This document shows positions 20,050-29,026 of a DNA stretch of 64,000 nucleotides, piece by piece. The DNA lies in assembly GCA_902601765.1 (NCBI GenBank), contig CACKOO010000001.1:155839-219838 (forward strand), read 5' to 3'. The translations under genes were made by a program, and so were the position numbers. The notes under the pieces were generated by a model. It saw only the letters and a list, made by a program, of their open reading frames with translations, was not told the origin of the DNA and did no database searches. Position 1 is the stretch's first letter, and each line of letters starts with the position of its first letter. The stretch is from Hydrogenophilales bacterium (lineage in GTDB: Bacteria; Pseudomonadota; Gammaproteobacteria; Burkholderiales; Eutrophovitaceae).

Positions 20050-20804
20050 CCACTAGGATTATTCCATGCCTTGACGTTAATCAGGGTAGGGTTGTGAAGG
20101 GAGTGAATTTTGTTAATCTTAGAGATGCAGGGGATCCAGTAGAGACAGCTAAAGAATATGGAGACCAAGGAGCGGACGAATTATGTTTCCTTGATATAAC
20201 TGCTAGCAGTGACGATAGAGATATTATATTGGATGTGATCGAACGAGTGGCCGAGCAGGTTTTTATACCACTTACGGTGGGGGGAGGCGTCAGAAAAGTG
20301 GAGGATATTAGACGTCTTTTAAATGCCGGAGCTGATAAGGTAAGTATCAATACGGCGGCAATTGGTAACCCTGATTTAGTGGCTGCGGCGTCGTCAAGGT
20401 TCGGATCCCAATGTATCGTAGTGGCAATTGACGCCCGAAAGGGAGGGACGGACGGCCTTTGGCAGGTTTTCAGTCACGGTGGCAGAAAAGCCACTGGTAT
20501 CGATGCAATTAATTGGGGACAAACTATGCAGGAGGTTGGTGCGGGTGAGATTCTTTTAACAAGTATGGATCGAGATGGCACCAAGATTGGTTTTGATTTG
20601 GCCTTGACCTCAAAAATGTCTCAAAAGTTAAATATTCCAATTATTGCAAGTGGCGGGGTAGGCAGTGTGCAAGATTTTATAGATGGAGTTAAAATCGGAA
20701 AGGCTGATGGATTACTTGCGGCAAGTGTTTTTCATTATGGAGAAATTAAAATTGCGGAAGTAAAGAGGTCATTGTTTGCTAGTGGGATTGAGGTTAGGCT
20801 ATGA
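20040..20804 (+). CDS. hisF: Imidazole glycerol phosphate synthase cyclase subunit HisF
   Basis: TIM-barrel cyclase that, with HisH, makes imidazoleglycerol phosphate and releases AICAR. The 254-aa protein has [16 protein letters not shown], the phosphate loop [10 protein letters not shown], and [11 protein letters not shown] with the second catalytic aspartate. The stop overlaps an ATG (ATGA at 20801), where hisI would normally begin, but that frame ends after 12 codons. Confidence 0.96.
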   Translation: MGLATRIIPCLDVNQGRVVKGVNFVNLRDAGDPVETAKEYGDQGADELCFLDITASSDDRDIILDVIERVAEQVFIPLTVGGGVRKVEDIRRLLNAGADKVSINTAAIGNPDLVAAASSRFGSQCIVVAIDARKGGTDGLWQVFSHGGRKATGIDAINWGQTMQEVGAGEILLTSMDRDGTKIGFDLALTSKMSQKLNIPIIASGGVGSVQDFIDGVKIGKADGLLAASVFHYGEIKIAEVKRSLFASGIEVRL

Positions 20805-20896
20805 ATGAGAAAAATTTTAAAAAAGAGGATAGGTCCTGAAAATTTACTGACACTGCTTCCTGTAGGTGTTGTAAACTTCGGTTAAAAGGCATCTAA
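20801..20896 (+). pseudogene. Possible degraded remnant of hisI (phosphoribosyl-AMP cyclohydrolase)
   Basis: The ATG at 20801 overlaps the hisF stop exactly as a coupled downstream gene would. It reads [12 protein letters not shown] and stops at 20837-20839. In the same frame after the stop comes KFTDTASCRCCKLRLKGI and a second stop at 20894-20896. The later stretch faintly recalls the HTGxxSCFxR zinc motif near the HisI C-terminus. A full hisI needs about 390 bases, and only 161 lie between hisF and hisE. This may be an internal deletion relic or chance; I hold it at low confidence. Confidence 0.25.
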
Positions 20897-20965
20897 AGTG
20901 GAATCTAACCTTATTTTGTTTGTGGGTTGTTCAATAACTTATGGAAATTGAAGTAAATTTAAATT

Positions 20966-21292
20966 ATGGATACTCGATCGATTCTTGATTCCCTTGATAA
21001 GACGATAGAATCCCGGAAAAATGGGGATTCGTCGCAATCATACGTTGCAGATCTTTTTTCTAAAGGACCTAATCAAATTTTGAGAAAAGTTATTGAAGAG
21101 GCAGGTGAGGTGGTCTTGGCCTCAAAAGACGGCAATAAAAAAGAGATCATTAAGGAAACAGCTGACCTTTGGTTCCATTCAATAGTTTTGTTGGTTTCTT
21201 ACGGTATCAAGACCGAAGAGGTCTTAGATGAATTACAGAGAAGAGAAGGTGTTTCAGGAATTTCAGAAAAACGAAATAGAATTAACCCTTGA
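20966..21292 (+). CDS. hisE: Phosphoribosyl-ATP pyrophosphatase HisE
   Basis: Hydrolyses PR-ATP to PR-AMP, the second step of histidine synthesis. The 108-aa protein is a MazG-like all-alpha fold with KVIEEAGEVVLASK and the metal-binding EIIKETADLWFHS. It is the stand-alone form, not the HisIE fusion. hisI, whose product acts next, is not found beside it. The gap to tatA is 100 bases, and the hinT gene often found here is absent. Confidence 0.95.
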   Translation: MDTRSILDSLDKTIESRKNGDSSQSYVADLFSKGPNQILRKVIEEAGEVVLASKDGNKKEIIKETADLWFHSIVLLVSYGIKTEEVLDELQRREGVSGISEKRNRINP

Positions 21293-21392
21293 GTTGAAAA
21301 AGATTCTTTGAATTTGTTGCGTTTTGGAGTACTTTTGTCCAACAGTGAATGGGATTTATAACTTTAATTAATAGATTTATCGGAGTTTTATA

Positions 21393-21623
21393 ATGGGTAC
21401 TTTCAGTATTTGGCATTGGTTGATTGTTTTGGTAGTGGTTGTGCTTATTTTTGGCACGAAAAAACTAGGAAGTCTCGGTGGGGATTTGGGTAAAGCGGTA
21501 CGTGGGTTTAAAGAAGGTGTTAAGCCCGAAGATTCCCCGGTGACTGAAAAGGCTGAGATCGAGATTGATAAAGACGGTAAAGAGATTATCGATGGTGAAA
21601 TCAAAGAAAAAAACCACAGCTAA
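21393..21623 (+). CDS. tatA: Sec-independent translocase protein TatA
   Basis: Pore-forming subunit of the twin-arginine export system, which moves folded proteins across the inner membrane. The 76-aa protein has one N-terminal helix ([15 protein letters not shown]), the hinge FGTKKLG, an amphipathic helix ([14 protein letters not shown]) and an acidic tail. A GGAG ribosome site lies about eight bases before the ATG. First gene of tatABC. Confidence 0.95.
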   Translation: MGTFSIWHWLIVLVVVVLIFGTKKLGSLGGDLGKAVRGFKEGVKPEDSPVTEKAEIEIDKDGKEIIDGEIKEKNHS

Positions 21624-21649
21624 CCGTTTGATAATTTCGGGTATTACCT

Positions 21650-22120
21650 ATGTTTGATTTTGGCTTCACGGAAGTTCTTGTGGCAGCGGTAATTGGTTTG
21701 ATCGTAGTAGGACCCGAGCGATTGCCGAAGGTGGCTCGTACGCTTGGACTTTGGTTTGGAAAGATGCAAAGGTACGTGGCTGATCTCAAGGACGACATCA
21801 ATAGACATGCAGAGATCGAAGAGTTTAATCAAATTAAGGCGTCTGTGGAAGATACTGCCAGAGATATAGAAGATAGTGTTTCCACTAACGTTAATTTTAT
21901 TCAAGATCAAGTTAAACAGGTTGGCCAGGCAACATCAGCCGACAAAAAAGTAACAAAAAAAGAAGAGAGTAAAAAGTCGTCTGATACGCCGGAGGACCTA
22001 GCAGCAGCTCCAGGTAATAAACCTGCCAAGGCTGAAAAATTTAGCCAAAATGATGACCCTGTTCCAGGGGGCAAAGTCACCCCTGATAATCATAGTCATA
22101 AGAAGCCAACTGAGGATTAA
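21650..22120 (+). CDS. tatB: Sec-independent translocase protein TatB
   Basis: Receptor-complex partner of TatC. The 156-aa protein opens with MFDFGFTEVLVAAVIGLIVVGPERLP, the TatB hallmark with Glu at position 8 and a Gly-Pro hinge. An amphipathic helix follows, then a long polar tail rich in K, D and P that is probably disordered. It lies 26 bases after tatA. Confidence 0.95.
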   Translation: MFDFGFTEVLVAAVIGLIVVGPERLPKVARTLGLWFGKMQRYVADLKDDINRHAEIEEFNQIKASVEDTARDIEDSVSTNVNFIQDQVKQVGQATSADKKVTKKEESKKSSDTPEDLAAAPGNKPAKAEKFSQNDDPVPGGKVTPDNHSHKKPTED

Positions 22121-22169
22121 CCGCTGTAACCTATCAATCAATCAACAGTTTGTTTAACTGGTAAATATT

Positions 22170-22916
22170 ATGACTGACTCAGAATCAGATTCAATTTTGT
22201 CTCATTTAATCGAGCTTCGGGACCGTTTGCTGAGGTGTGTTTTAGCTTTCTTGGTCGTGTTTGTGTGTTTTTTCCCCTGGGCGAGAGATATATATACGGT
22301 TTTGGCAGAACCACTACTTTCCGCTCTTCCCGTGGGCGGACAAATGATTGCCACCGAAGTTGTATCTCCTTTTTTTGTCCCCGTAAAAGTCACAATGCTG
22401 GCAGCTTTAGTTCTAGTGTTACCGTACCTACTATATCAATTCTGGGCTTTCGTGGCTCCAGGCCTTTACATAAAAGAAAAGAATCTCGTTTTACCACTTA
22501 TTGTTACCAGTACGTTACTTTTTTTGGTTGGAATGGCGTTTGCTTTTTATGTGGTTTTTCCGGTGGTATTTCATTTTATTACAAGTATTGCACCCGATGG
22601 GGTTGCCGTTATGACAGATATCCAGAAATATCTAGATTTTGTAATTACTTTATTTATTGCCTTTGGATTAACCTTCGAGGTTCCCATCGCGGTTGTAATT
22701 TTGTCGCGAGCTGGAGTGGTTACCGTGCAGAAATTAAAAGACGGTAGACCTTACGTTATAGTTGGCGCATTTGTGATTGGGGCAATATTCACGCCCCCAG
22801 ATGTTATTTCTCAAATTCTTTTAGCTATCCCTCTTTGGTTGTTGTACGAGTCCGGTATTCTTGTTGCTAACTACCTTGGTAATCCTAAAGATGATGAAAC
22901 CACTGATCAGTATTAG
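22170..22916 (+). CDS. tatC: Sec-independent translocase protein TatC
   Basis: Six-helix membrane protein that recognises twin-arginine signal peptides. The 248-aa protein has the N-terminal SHLIELRDRLLR motif, PFFVPVKVTMLAALVLVLPYLLYQFW and ALVGAFVIGAIFTPPDVISQ-like C-terminal segments (as VGAFVIGAIFTPPD). Its stop codon overlaps the stop of the convergent protease gene by four bases, leaving no room for a terminator between them. Confidence 0.96.
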   Translation: MTDSESDSILSHLIELRDRLLRCVLAFLVVFVCFFPWARDIYTVLAEPLLSALPVGGQMIATEVVSPFFVPVKVTMLAALVLVLPYLLYQFWAFVAPGLYIKEKNLVLPLIVTSTLLFLVGMAFAFYVVFPVVFHFITSIAPDGVAVMTDIQKYLDFVITLFIAFGLTFEVPIAVVILSRAGVVTVQKLKDGRPYVIVGAFVIGAIFTPPDVISQILLAIPLWLLYESGILVANYLGNPKDDETTDQY

Positions 22917-24076
22917 TTTGTGGGTTGTGGTCTCGTGCCCACCACAATATTAACTTCAACTTTTGCTCCATTTCTAAGTAGTCCTGCAGACGCTTTGTCT
23001 CCTGGTTTTAGGTTCGCGATTAAATTGAGCATTTGATTTGAATTTTCCACGATTTGTCGGTTGATAGATACGAGTATGTCCCCCCTTTTTATCCCGGAGT
23101 TAAATGCCGGACTATTACGAATAACGCCTGCAATAAGCGTACCTTGAGTAGTCGCTAGGTTAAATGATTCAGCTAGCTCTTTTGACAAGTCCTGAACTTG
23201 AACGCCAATCCAACCCCGAGTGACAAAGCCAGTTTTAACAATTTGTTCAAGGGTGCGTAAAGCCAAATCAGAGGGAATAGCAAATCCGATACCCAGCGAA
23301 CCTCCCGACCTAGAGTAAATAGCACTGTTTATTCCTATCAGGTTACCGTCTTGGTCGACTAGCGCGCCTCCGGAGTTTCCCGGGTTGATTGCGGCATCGG
23401 TTTGGATGAAGTTTTCAAACGTACTTAAACCTAACTGAGTTCGTTCTAAGGCGCTGATTATTCCCATCGTCACGGTTTGTCCAACCCCGAAAGGGTTACC
23501 TATCGCTAAAACCAAATCACCGACACCGACACCACCAATTTCAGAGGACGGGTTCCTAACCACAATACTTGGAAGATTTTCGAGGGTAACTTTTAGAACT
23601 GCGAGATCAGTTTCCGGGTCGGTTCCGACCACAGTCGCAACTGTTTTTCTACCATCGGACAAAGCAACTTCAATTGCATCAGCTGATTCAATAACATGAT
23701 GGTTGGTTAGAATGTAGCCTTCTTTACTAACTATTACACCTGAACCTAGACTTGAGTTTTGTCTTTTTCTCTCTTCCAGTTGATCCCCAAAAAAGTGTCT
23801 TAAGATTGGGTCATCCAAAAATGGATGCTCTTGTAATCTTACTTGTTTGGTGGTGAAGATATTTACAACGGCCGGCATAGCTATTTTGGCTGCCGCCCTC
23901 AGTCCTCCTAAAGAATCCGATGACACGTGCTCATATTTGTTACCTTCAGTTATTGTTACTATTGAGGTTGAGTTGTTTCTATATGGCAACAAATCAGGAC
24001 GCAGCGTTGTCACCACAAACAACATCGCCAATGTAACAGTTACAATTTGGCAAAACAGAAACCATATTTTACGCAT
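22913..24076 (-). CDS. DegS/HtrA-like serine protease with one PDZ domain
   Basis: Trypsin-like protease anchored in the inner membrane and facing the periplasm. Counting from one codon before the ATG at 24076, the triad is H128 (TNHHVIES), D158 (TDLAVLKV) and S236 (NPGNSGGAL). A single C-terminal PDZ domain (RGWIGVQVQDLS ... GIKRGDILVSIN) and an N-terminal membrane helix at about residues 5-25 give a DegS-like plan rather than the two-PDZ DegP plan. DegS-type enzymes sense misfolded outer-membrane proteins. The start is the ATG with GAGGTGG upstream. Confidence 0.93.
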   Translation of the reverse strand: MRKIWFLFCQIVTVTLAMLFVVTTLRPDLLPYRNNSTSIVTITEGNKYEHVSSDSLGGLRAAAKIAMPAVVNIFTTKQVRLQEHPFLDDPILRHFFGDQLEERKRQNSSLGSGVIVSKEGYILTNHHVIESADAIEVALSDGRKTVATVVGTDPETDLAVLKVTLENLPSIVVRNPSSEIGGVGVGDLVLAIGNPFGVGQTVTMGIISALERTQLGLSTFENFIQTDAAINPGNSGGALVDQDGNLIGINSAIYSRSGGSLGIGFAIPSDLALRTLEQIVKTGFVTRGWIGVQVQDLSKELAESFNLATTQGTLIAGVIRNSPAFNSGIKRGDILVSINRQIVENSNQMLNLIANLKPGDKASAGLLRNGAKVEVNIVVGTRPQPTN

Positions 24077-24285
24077 CAATTTACCACCTCATAATGCATG
24101 CATCATACAAAGCATGAGTTAAAAATGAATTCAGTTGATTACAAAGCTTACTATTATAGGTGGTTATTACTTAGAAGGTCTATAATGGCTATTTGTTTGG
24201 GTTATTTATTAAAGTTTAGAATTGACAAGTGCTCATTTTTTCAACTACACTGCTCGGCTAATTAGTAACCTTGGTGTTTATTACA

Positions 24286-24723
24286 GTGAAGACATTTGTT
24301 GCGAAACCTAGTGAGATTACCCACGATTGGTACATTCTAGACGCTGAAGAAAAAGTTCTGGGAAGAGTCGCGGCGGCGGTAGCGCACAGGCTGAGGGGTA
24401 AACACAAAGCGATTTATACTCCACATGTCGACACGGGAGATTTTATCGTTGTGGTAAACGCAGCGAAAATCAAAGTCACAGGGAAAAAGGCTAGCGACAA
24501 GGTTTATCACAGGCATACTGGTTTCCCAGGAGGTATAAAAAGCATTAATTTTTCTGACCTTCAACAACGAATTCCAGGACAAGCAATTTATTTGGCCGTG
24601 AAAGGAATGCTTCCAAAAGGACCACTTGGACGGGCAATGTTGAAAAAGTTAAAAATATACGCAGGTTCTGACCATCCTCACAAGGCTCAGATGCCTACAG
24701 AACTTACACTGGAGACAGTTTAG
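24286..24723 (+). CDS. rplM: 50S ribosomal protein L13
   Basis: L13 binds 23S rRNA and is an early assembly protein of the large subunit. I place the start at a GTG (24286), which gives [20 protein letters not shown], in register with the family; a start 15 bases upstream would add five unconserved residues. The 145-aa protein has [17 protein letters not shown] and [11 protein letters not shown]. It is directly followed by rpsI, the universal rplM-rpsI pair. Confidence 0.96.
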   Translation: MKTFVAKPSEITHDWYILDAEEKVLGRVAAAVAHRLRGKHKAIYTPHVDTGDFIVVVNAAKIKVTGKKASDKVYHRHTGFPGGIKSINFSDLQQRIPGQAIYLAVKGMLPKGPLGRAMLKKLKIYAGSDHPHKAQMPTELTLETV

Positions 24724-25119
24724 ATGGAAGGTAAACACAGCAATTATGGTACCGGCAGGCGAAAAAGCTCCGTCGCGAGAGTATATCTTAGCAAAGGAAC
24801 GGGGAAAATCACCGTTAACGGAAAACTTGTAGACGATTTTTTCTCCAGAGAAACTGGAAGAATGTTAGTCAGGCAACCTCTTGAGCTTACAGACAACGTC
24901 GTTTCTTTTGATATATCTGTAACGGTCAGTGGTGGCGGAGAATCAGGGCAGGCTGGAGCGATCAGGCATGGTATAACTCGGGCATTGGTGGATTACGATA
25001 GTACTTTGAAGCCGGTACTCAGAAAAGCGGGTCTTGTAACTAGAGATGCTCGAGAGGTTGAGCGAAAAAAAGTCGGTTTAAAGAAAGCCCGTCGCAAGCC
25101 TCAGTTCTCAAAAAGATAA
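24724..25119 (+). CDS. rpsI: 30S ribosomal protein S9
   Basis: S9 reaches the decoding centre with its basic C-terminal tail. The 131-aa protein has [14 protein letters not shown] at the start, [15 protein letters not shown] in the middle and the tail [17 protein letters not shown], whose last residues contact P-site tRNA. The ATG comes immediately after the rplM stop TAG. Confidence 0.97.
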   Translation: MEGKHSNYGTGRRKSSVARVYLSKGTGKITVNGKLVDDFFSRETGRMLVRQPLELTDNVVSFDISVTVSGGGESGQAGAIRHGITRALVDYDSTLKPVLRKAGLVTRDAREVERKKVGLKKARRKPQFSKR

Positions 25120-25152
25120 AAATAGGTATCAGTCTGATTTCTCGCTTACAAT

Positions 25153-25268
25153 AACCCCAAGAGAACGATTATTTCGTCACTGAGCTTGGGGTTCGGTTCG
25201 GATAAAAAGGCAATCAAACAGTTTCAATCAGCCAAAAATCACCGCTAATTAGGCAGTGATTGGTTGCC
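25153..25268 (+). other. Two hairpins in the rpsI-argC intergenic region
   Basis: A perfect 9-bp inverted repeat AACCCCAAG / CTTGGGGTT lies at 25153-25161 and 25185-25193. A nested pair follows: GGCAATCA / TGGTTGCC (25209-25216, 25261-25268; one G-T pair) enclosing AATCAC / GTGATT (25237-25242, 25256-25261, sharing one base with the outer arm). Neither has a T-run, so they are not standard terminators. They may stabilise the rplM-rpsI mRNA end or form an argC leader. The rest of the 200-base gap shows nothing recognisable. Confidence 0.4.
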
Positions 25269-25321
25269 GAGCGCCAGAAGATCAATGTATTATTTTCGTG
25301 TATGAGAAATAGGGAAAGTTG

Positions 25322-26353
25322 ATGATTTCAGCGGGTGTAGTTGGCGGCAGTGGTTACGCAGGGCAAGAGCTAATAAGAATCCTAGCGGATCACCCAGCTG
25401 TGGGCTTAGAAGTGGTTACGTCTCGAGTAGATGAGGGAAAGGCTTTGGGAGAGTTGAATCCTGGTCTAACAAACAGTAGTGATTTGCATTTGACCCCAAC
25501 AGACAACCCCGATCTTGAGAATTGTGATGTGGTTTTTTTCGCGACACCCCATGGGGTTGCTATGCAAAGTGCTCCGAAGCTTCTGGAAACTAAGGTAAAG
25601 GTTATCGACCTATCGCCAGACTTTAGACTAAAAGACATACAAGTTTGGACACAATGGTATGGTTTGGAACATTCTGCTCCGGATATCGTAAAAAAAGCTG
25701 TCTATGGCTTGCCTGAAATTAATGAAAGTCAAATTAAAGATGCCTCGTTGGTAGCGAACCCCGGATGTTACGCAACTGCAGTTCAGCTTGGTTTTGCTCC
25801 GATGGTTGGTCTTGGTGAGATGGATAAGCTCAGATTGATTGCTGACGCAAAGTCTGGAATTAGCGGTGCCGGGAGAGGGGCAAATAAACAGAACCTATAT
25901 GGCGAGGTGGCTGAAAATTTCAAGGCATACGGGTTGGGTGGGCATAGGCATCATCCTGAGATTTTGCAAGGACTCAAAGGATTGTCCGAAAGCAAGGATA
26001 TCGACTTGCTTTTCGTGCCCCACGTTATGCCGGCTGCAAGGGGGATCTTCGCCACGCTGTACGCTAGAAAGCTTAAAAGGTTAGATTATCAAAGTATTTT
26101 CGAGAAATGGTATTATCAATCCCCTTTCGTAAAAGTCCTTCCCGCCGGCATCTTTCCTGAGACTCGCCATGTTAGAGGAACTAACAATTGTTTGATTTCG
26201 GTTAATTACCAAATTGGTAGTGGTGACCTCGTGATTTTGGTTGTCTTAGATAACCTAGTGAAAGGTGCTTCTGGGCAAGCGGTACAGAATATGAACATAA
26301 TGTTTGGGCTATCAGAAAAATTGGGCCTACAAAACTCGTGCCTTCTCCCATAA
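25322..26353 (+). CDS. argC: N-acetyl-gamma-glutamyl-phosphate reductase ArgC
   Basis: NADPH enzyme of arginine synthesis that reduces N-acetylglutamyl phosphate to the semialdehyde. The 343-aa protein has the Rossmann motif VVGGSGYAGQELIR and the catalytic cysteine in VANPGCYATA; KSGISGAGRGA and the HRHHPEI histidines complete the site. The ATG at 25322 follows AGGGAAAG. The position after rpsI is common in betaproteobacteria. The gene end reaches the start of the next protein frame. Confidence 0.95.
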   Translation: MISAGVVGGSGYAGQELIRILADHPAVGLEVVTSRVDEGKALGELNPGLTNSSDLHLTPTDNPDLENCDVVFFATPHGVAMQSAPKLLETKVKVIDLSPDFRLKDIQVWTQWYGLEHSAPDIVKKAVYGLPEINESQIKDASLVANPGCYATAVQLGFAPMVGLGEMDKLRLIADAKSGISGAGRGANKQNLYGEVAENFKAYGLGGHRHHPEILQGLKGLSESKDIDLLFVPHVMPAARGIFATLYARKLKRLDYQSIFEKWYYQSPFVKVLPAGIFPETRHVRGTNNCLISVNYQIGSGDLVILVVLDNLVKGASGQAVQNMNIMFGLSEKLGLQNSCLLP

Positions 26354-26379
26354 AGTTTTTCCGCCTTTTCAGAAGGGTT

Positions 26380-27099
26380 ATGTCTGCTCCTTCACGAAAG
26401 GTCGCGGTTTATTCTGCTGTTAGTTGGTATTGGAAGTCGTTGGGTGTAGTTGTTTTTTTAGCAACAATACTGGGATTTGGTTGGATATCATTCGATTTAG
26501 GCAGAAAAACGGCGGGTTATCATAGTAATCTCGCTAAGACAAAAGAGCTTAAATTACGGGAAGGGGTGGCCAATTTAGATGAAATCAATTTGCAATTGAG
26601 TAGGCGGGTTGTAAATTTAGAGGGAAAGTTAAAAATGGCGCTGGCCGTTCAGGAAAATGTTTCGACTGAAATGCGAATACTTTCAAATGAAAATAATAGG
26701 TTAAAAGAGGAAGTAGTTTTTTTCGAAACTCTTATGACTTCAGGTAAAGAGCCGGGCGGTGTCTCAGTCGCCCGATTTGAAGTTAACCAATTAACTAAGG
26801 CGGGTGAGTTTGAGTACCGAATACTTGTAGTGCAATCACAGCAGCGAGTTAAAGAGTTTAATGGATTTTTTGAGCTTATCACTTACTTCGAAAACTCTTC
26901 GGGAGATAATAATGATATAGTACTTTCCTCTGATACAAAGAAGAATGAATTGAAGTTTAAGTTTTATCAAAGGTCAGTTGGCAAGTTTGTACTACCCGAA
27001 GGCGGTAGGTTAGTGAATGTAGAAGCGAGAGTTTTTAAAAATGGTCTGGGTACACCCGTGGACACTAGGACTTTAGAGTTTGGTGAAGAGGTCGATTGA
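26380..27099 (+). CDS. Membrane-anchored coiled-coil protein (DUF6776-like)
   Basis: Bitopic protein of unknown function. From the ATG at 26380 (AGAAGGG just upstream) it has 239 aa: one transmembrane helix at about residues 20-38 (LGVVVFLATILGFGW), then a probable coiled coil over residues 50-115 (EINLQLSRRVVNLEGKLK, RILSNENNRLKEEVVFFE). A beta-rich C-terminal domain of about 120 residues follows. An in-frame GTG at 26338 lacks a ribosome site. Position between argC and a bactofilin matches proteins annotated DUF6776 in betaproteobacteria, from memory. It may be the membrane partner of the bactofilin next door; that is inference. Confidence 0.7.
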   Translation: MSAPSRKVAVYSAVSWYWKSLGVVVFLATILGFGWISFDLGRKTAGYHSNLAKTKELKLREGVANLDEINLQLSRRVVNLEGKLKMALAVQENVSTEMRILSNENNRLKEEVVFFETLMTSGKEPGGVSVARFEVNQLTKAGEFEYRILVVQSQQRVKEFNGFFELITYFENSSGDNNDIVLSSDTKKNELKFKFYQRSVGKFVLPEGGRLVNVEARVFKNGLGTPVDTRTLEFGEEVD

Positions 27100-27103
27100 A
27101 CAT

Positions 27104-27493
27104 ATGTTTGGAAAAAATCAAAAGAAAAATAATATAGAGAGCCTCATTGGCGCCAGTACAATGCTTGAAGGTGATTTGAGGTTTGTCGGCGGGGTCAGAG
27201 TTGACGGGAAAGTTAAAGGGAATGTAAGCACCATGGACCAAGACTCGGGCAAGTTAGTTCTGAGTCAAAAGGCCCATATCGAGGGAGAAATACGAGTGTC
27301 TCATGCTGTGATTGATGGAACCGTGGATGGCCCAGTCTACGGAACGTCTTTCGTAGAGCTTTTGCCAAATGCTAAAGTAATCGGGGATGTTTATTACAAT
27401 ACAATAGAAATTCATTTGGGCGCGGTTATTGAGGGGCGATTAGTGCACCAACCAGGCGAATCTCTGAGTATTGAGGGCACATTTGAAGGATAA
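27104..27493 (+). CDS. Bactofilin (polymer-forming cytoskeletal protein)
   Basis: Bactofilins self-assemble into filaments without nucleotide and organise envelope processes. The 129-aa protein starts at the ATG at 27104 (MFGKNQKKN), five bases after the previous stop. The core is a right-handed beta-helix seen as short repeats: GDLRFVGGVRVDGKVKGNV, AHIEGEIRVSHAVIDGTVDGPV and AKVIGDVYYNTIEIHLGAVIEGRL. Upstream in-frame codons to a TTG at 27080 overlap the neighbouring gene and are probably not translated. Confidence 0.92.
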   Translation: MFGKNQKKNNIESLIGASTMLEGDLRFVGGVRVDGKVKGNVSTMDQDSGKLVLSQKAHIEGEIRVSHAVIDGTVDGPVYGTSFVELLPNAKVIGDVYYNTIEIHLGAVIEGRLVHQPGESLSIEGTFEG

Positions 27494-27553
27494 AACTTCA
27501 ATAAAGTGTTAAACTTTGGTTAATTTATTTTTCTAAACATAAAGTGTACAGAT

Positions 27554-27904
27554 ATGGACGATAATCTTAGTAGTTCGCCTGCTTTAAAATTTACTGATAA
27601 CGCAGCCGCAAAGGTGCAATCACTGATAGATGATGAAGGTAACCCTGAGCTTAAGTTAAGAATTTTTGTTAGTGGGGGTGGGTGCTCAGGCTTTCAGTAT
27701 GGCTTTACTTTTGACGATGCTGTAAATGGTGATGATGCTACGGTAGAAAACAACGGAGTAATGTTGCTTATAGATTCGATGAGCTATCAGTATTTATTGG
27801 GAGCTGAGGTTGATTTTAAAGAAGGGATTGAGGGTTCGCAGTTTGTAATTTCTAATCCAAACGCGACCAGTACATGTGGCTGTGGATCTTCTTTTTCCGC
27901 CTAA
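27554..27904 (+). CDS. erpA: Iron-sulfur cluster insertion protein ErpA
   Basis: A-type carrier that delivers [4Fe-4S] clusters to apoproteins such as IspG and respiratory enzymes. The 116-aa protein keeps the three cysteine ligands: C44 in [11 protein letters not shown], and C108 and C110 in STCGCGSSF. It has its own 60-base upstream gap, and converges on anmK with 21 bases between the stops. Confidence 0.96.
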   Translation: MDDNLSSSPALKFTDNAAAKVQSLIDDEGNPELKLRIFVSGGGCSGFQYGFTFDDAVNGDDATVENNGVMLLIDSMSYQYLLGAEVDFKEGIEGSQFVISNPNATSTCGCGSSFSA

Positions 27905-27925
27905 TACCTCAGATAAATTAGGTAA

Positions 27926-29026
27926 TTAGCACGGGTAGATGCATCCTAAAATTCTAGGACCTTTGGAGCCGGTTACATTTGAATAGTCAATTGGTTCTTC
28001 AAAGAGAGTTTTTTTTGCCAACCATGCAAAGGCGAAAGCTTCTACCCAGTCGGGATCGATACCAACAACATTAGTTTTCTTTAACAGAACACTACCGCTT
28101 AAATCGATAAGTCTTTCCATAAGAAAGTCGTTTTTTGCCCCCCCTCCGCATACGTATATTTCGTCCGCAGTTGGACAATATCTTTTCTGCGCGTTGATTA
28201 TTGATTGGGCCGTGAATTCAAGAAGGGTCGCTTGCATGTCAATTGGTTTAATAAGTTTAGGCGCAAGACTTTTTACCCAGGCAAGGTTGAATTGTTCATT
28301 GCTACAGCTTTTCGGTGGCAATTGTTGAAGGAAATCATGTTGTTTCAGTTTTTTGAGTAAAGCGTTGTTAACCGTGCCACTTTTAGCCCATTTACCTTTG
28401 TCGTCGAAAGAATCTCCTGTCATTACTTTTACATATGAATCCAGAAGGTAGTTACCAGGTCCAGTGTCAAAACCAGTTACAGGCTCTCTGGGATTTAAGT
28501 TAGTAAGGTTTGCCATACCTCCAATGTTTACAATAACTCGGTGAATATTTTCGTGGCCGAAAATAGCACCATGAAAGGCTGGAGTCAGAGGAGCTCCCTG
28601 CCCGCCCGCGGCAATATCTCTGCTCCGGAAATCTACAATTGCTTTTATATTCGTTAGTTCCGCCAAAAGACTGCCATTTACCAACTGGATTGAATAACCT
28701 TTATCTGGGTTATGTCGGATAGTCTGACCGTGGCAACCGATGGCTCTTATTCTTGTAGGCGATATGTTAAGTTCTTTGATAACCGATATTACTGCTTTGG
28801 CATATGATTTGGTTAAGGTATTCTCCAGAAGATATATATCGTCAATGGATATGTTGTGATTGTTACTAAAAGTGAGAATTTCATTTTGGAGTTTCTGAGA
28901 AAATGGAAAGTAACGGGTCATTATTTTTACAGGAAGATCTTCACTAAAGTCTATTAAACCACAATCCACACCATCAGCACTGGTGCCCGACATTATTCCA
29001 ATAAATAACTCTTCAGATGAGGTCAC
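27926..29026 (-). CDS. anmK: Anhydro-N-acetylmuramic acid kinase AnmK
   Basis: Phosphorylates and opens 1,6-anhydroMurNAc released in cell-wall recycling. The 366-aa protein of the ASKHA fold opens with FIGIMSGTSADGVDCGL and has IGCHGQTIRH, INIGGMANLTNL-like (VNIGGMANLTNL), GFDTGPGN and the late ATP motif YVCGGGAKN. AnmK next to erpA and tyrS is standard in betaproteobacteria. It diverges from tyrS across about 200 bases. Confidence 0.95.
   Translation of the reverse strand: MTSSEELFIGIMSGTSADGVDCGLIDFSEDLPVKIMTRYFPFSQKLQNEILTFSNNHNISIDDIYLLENTLTKSYAKAVISVIKELNISPTRIRAIGCHGQTIRHNPDKGYSIQLVNGSLLAELTNIKAIVDFRSRDIAAGGQGAPLTPAFHGAIFGHENIHRVIVNIGGMANLTNLNPREPVTGFDTGPGNYLLDSYVKVMTGDSFDDKGKWAKSGTVNNALLKKLKQHDFLQQLPPKSCSNEQFNLAWVKSLAPKLIKPIDMQATLLEFTAQSIINAQKRYCPTADEIYVCGGGAKNDFLMERLIDLSGSVLLKKTNVVGIDPDWVEAFAFAWLAKKTLFEEPIDYSNVTGSKGPRILGCIYPC

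Noticed and set aside
27900..27922. Terminator between erpA and anmK
   Set aside because: CCTAAT / ATTAGG is only a 6-bp stem with a long loop and no T-run, so it is too weak to call.
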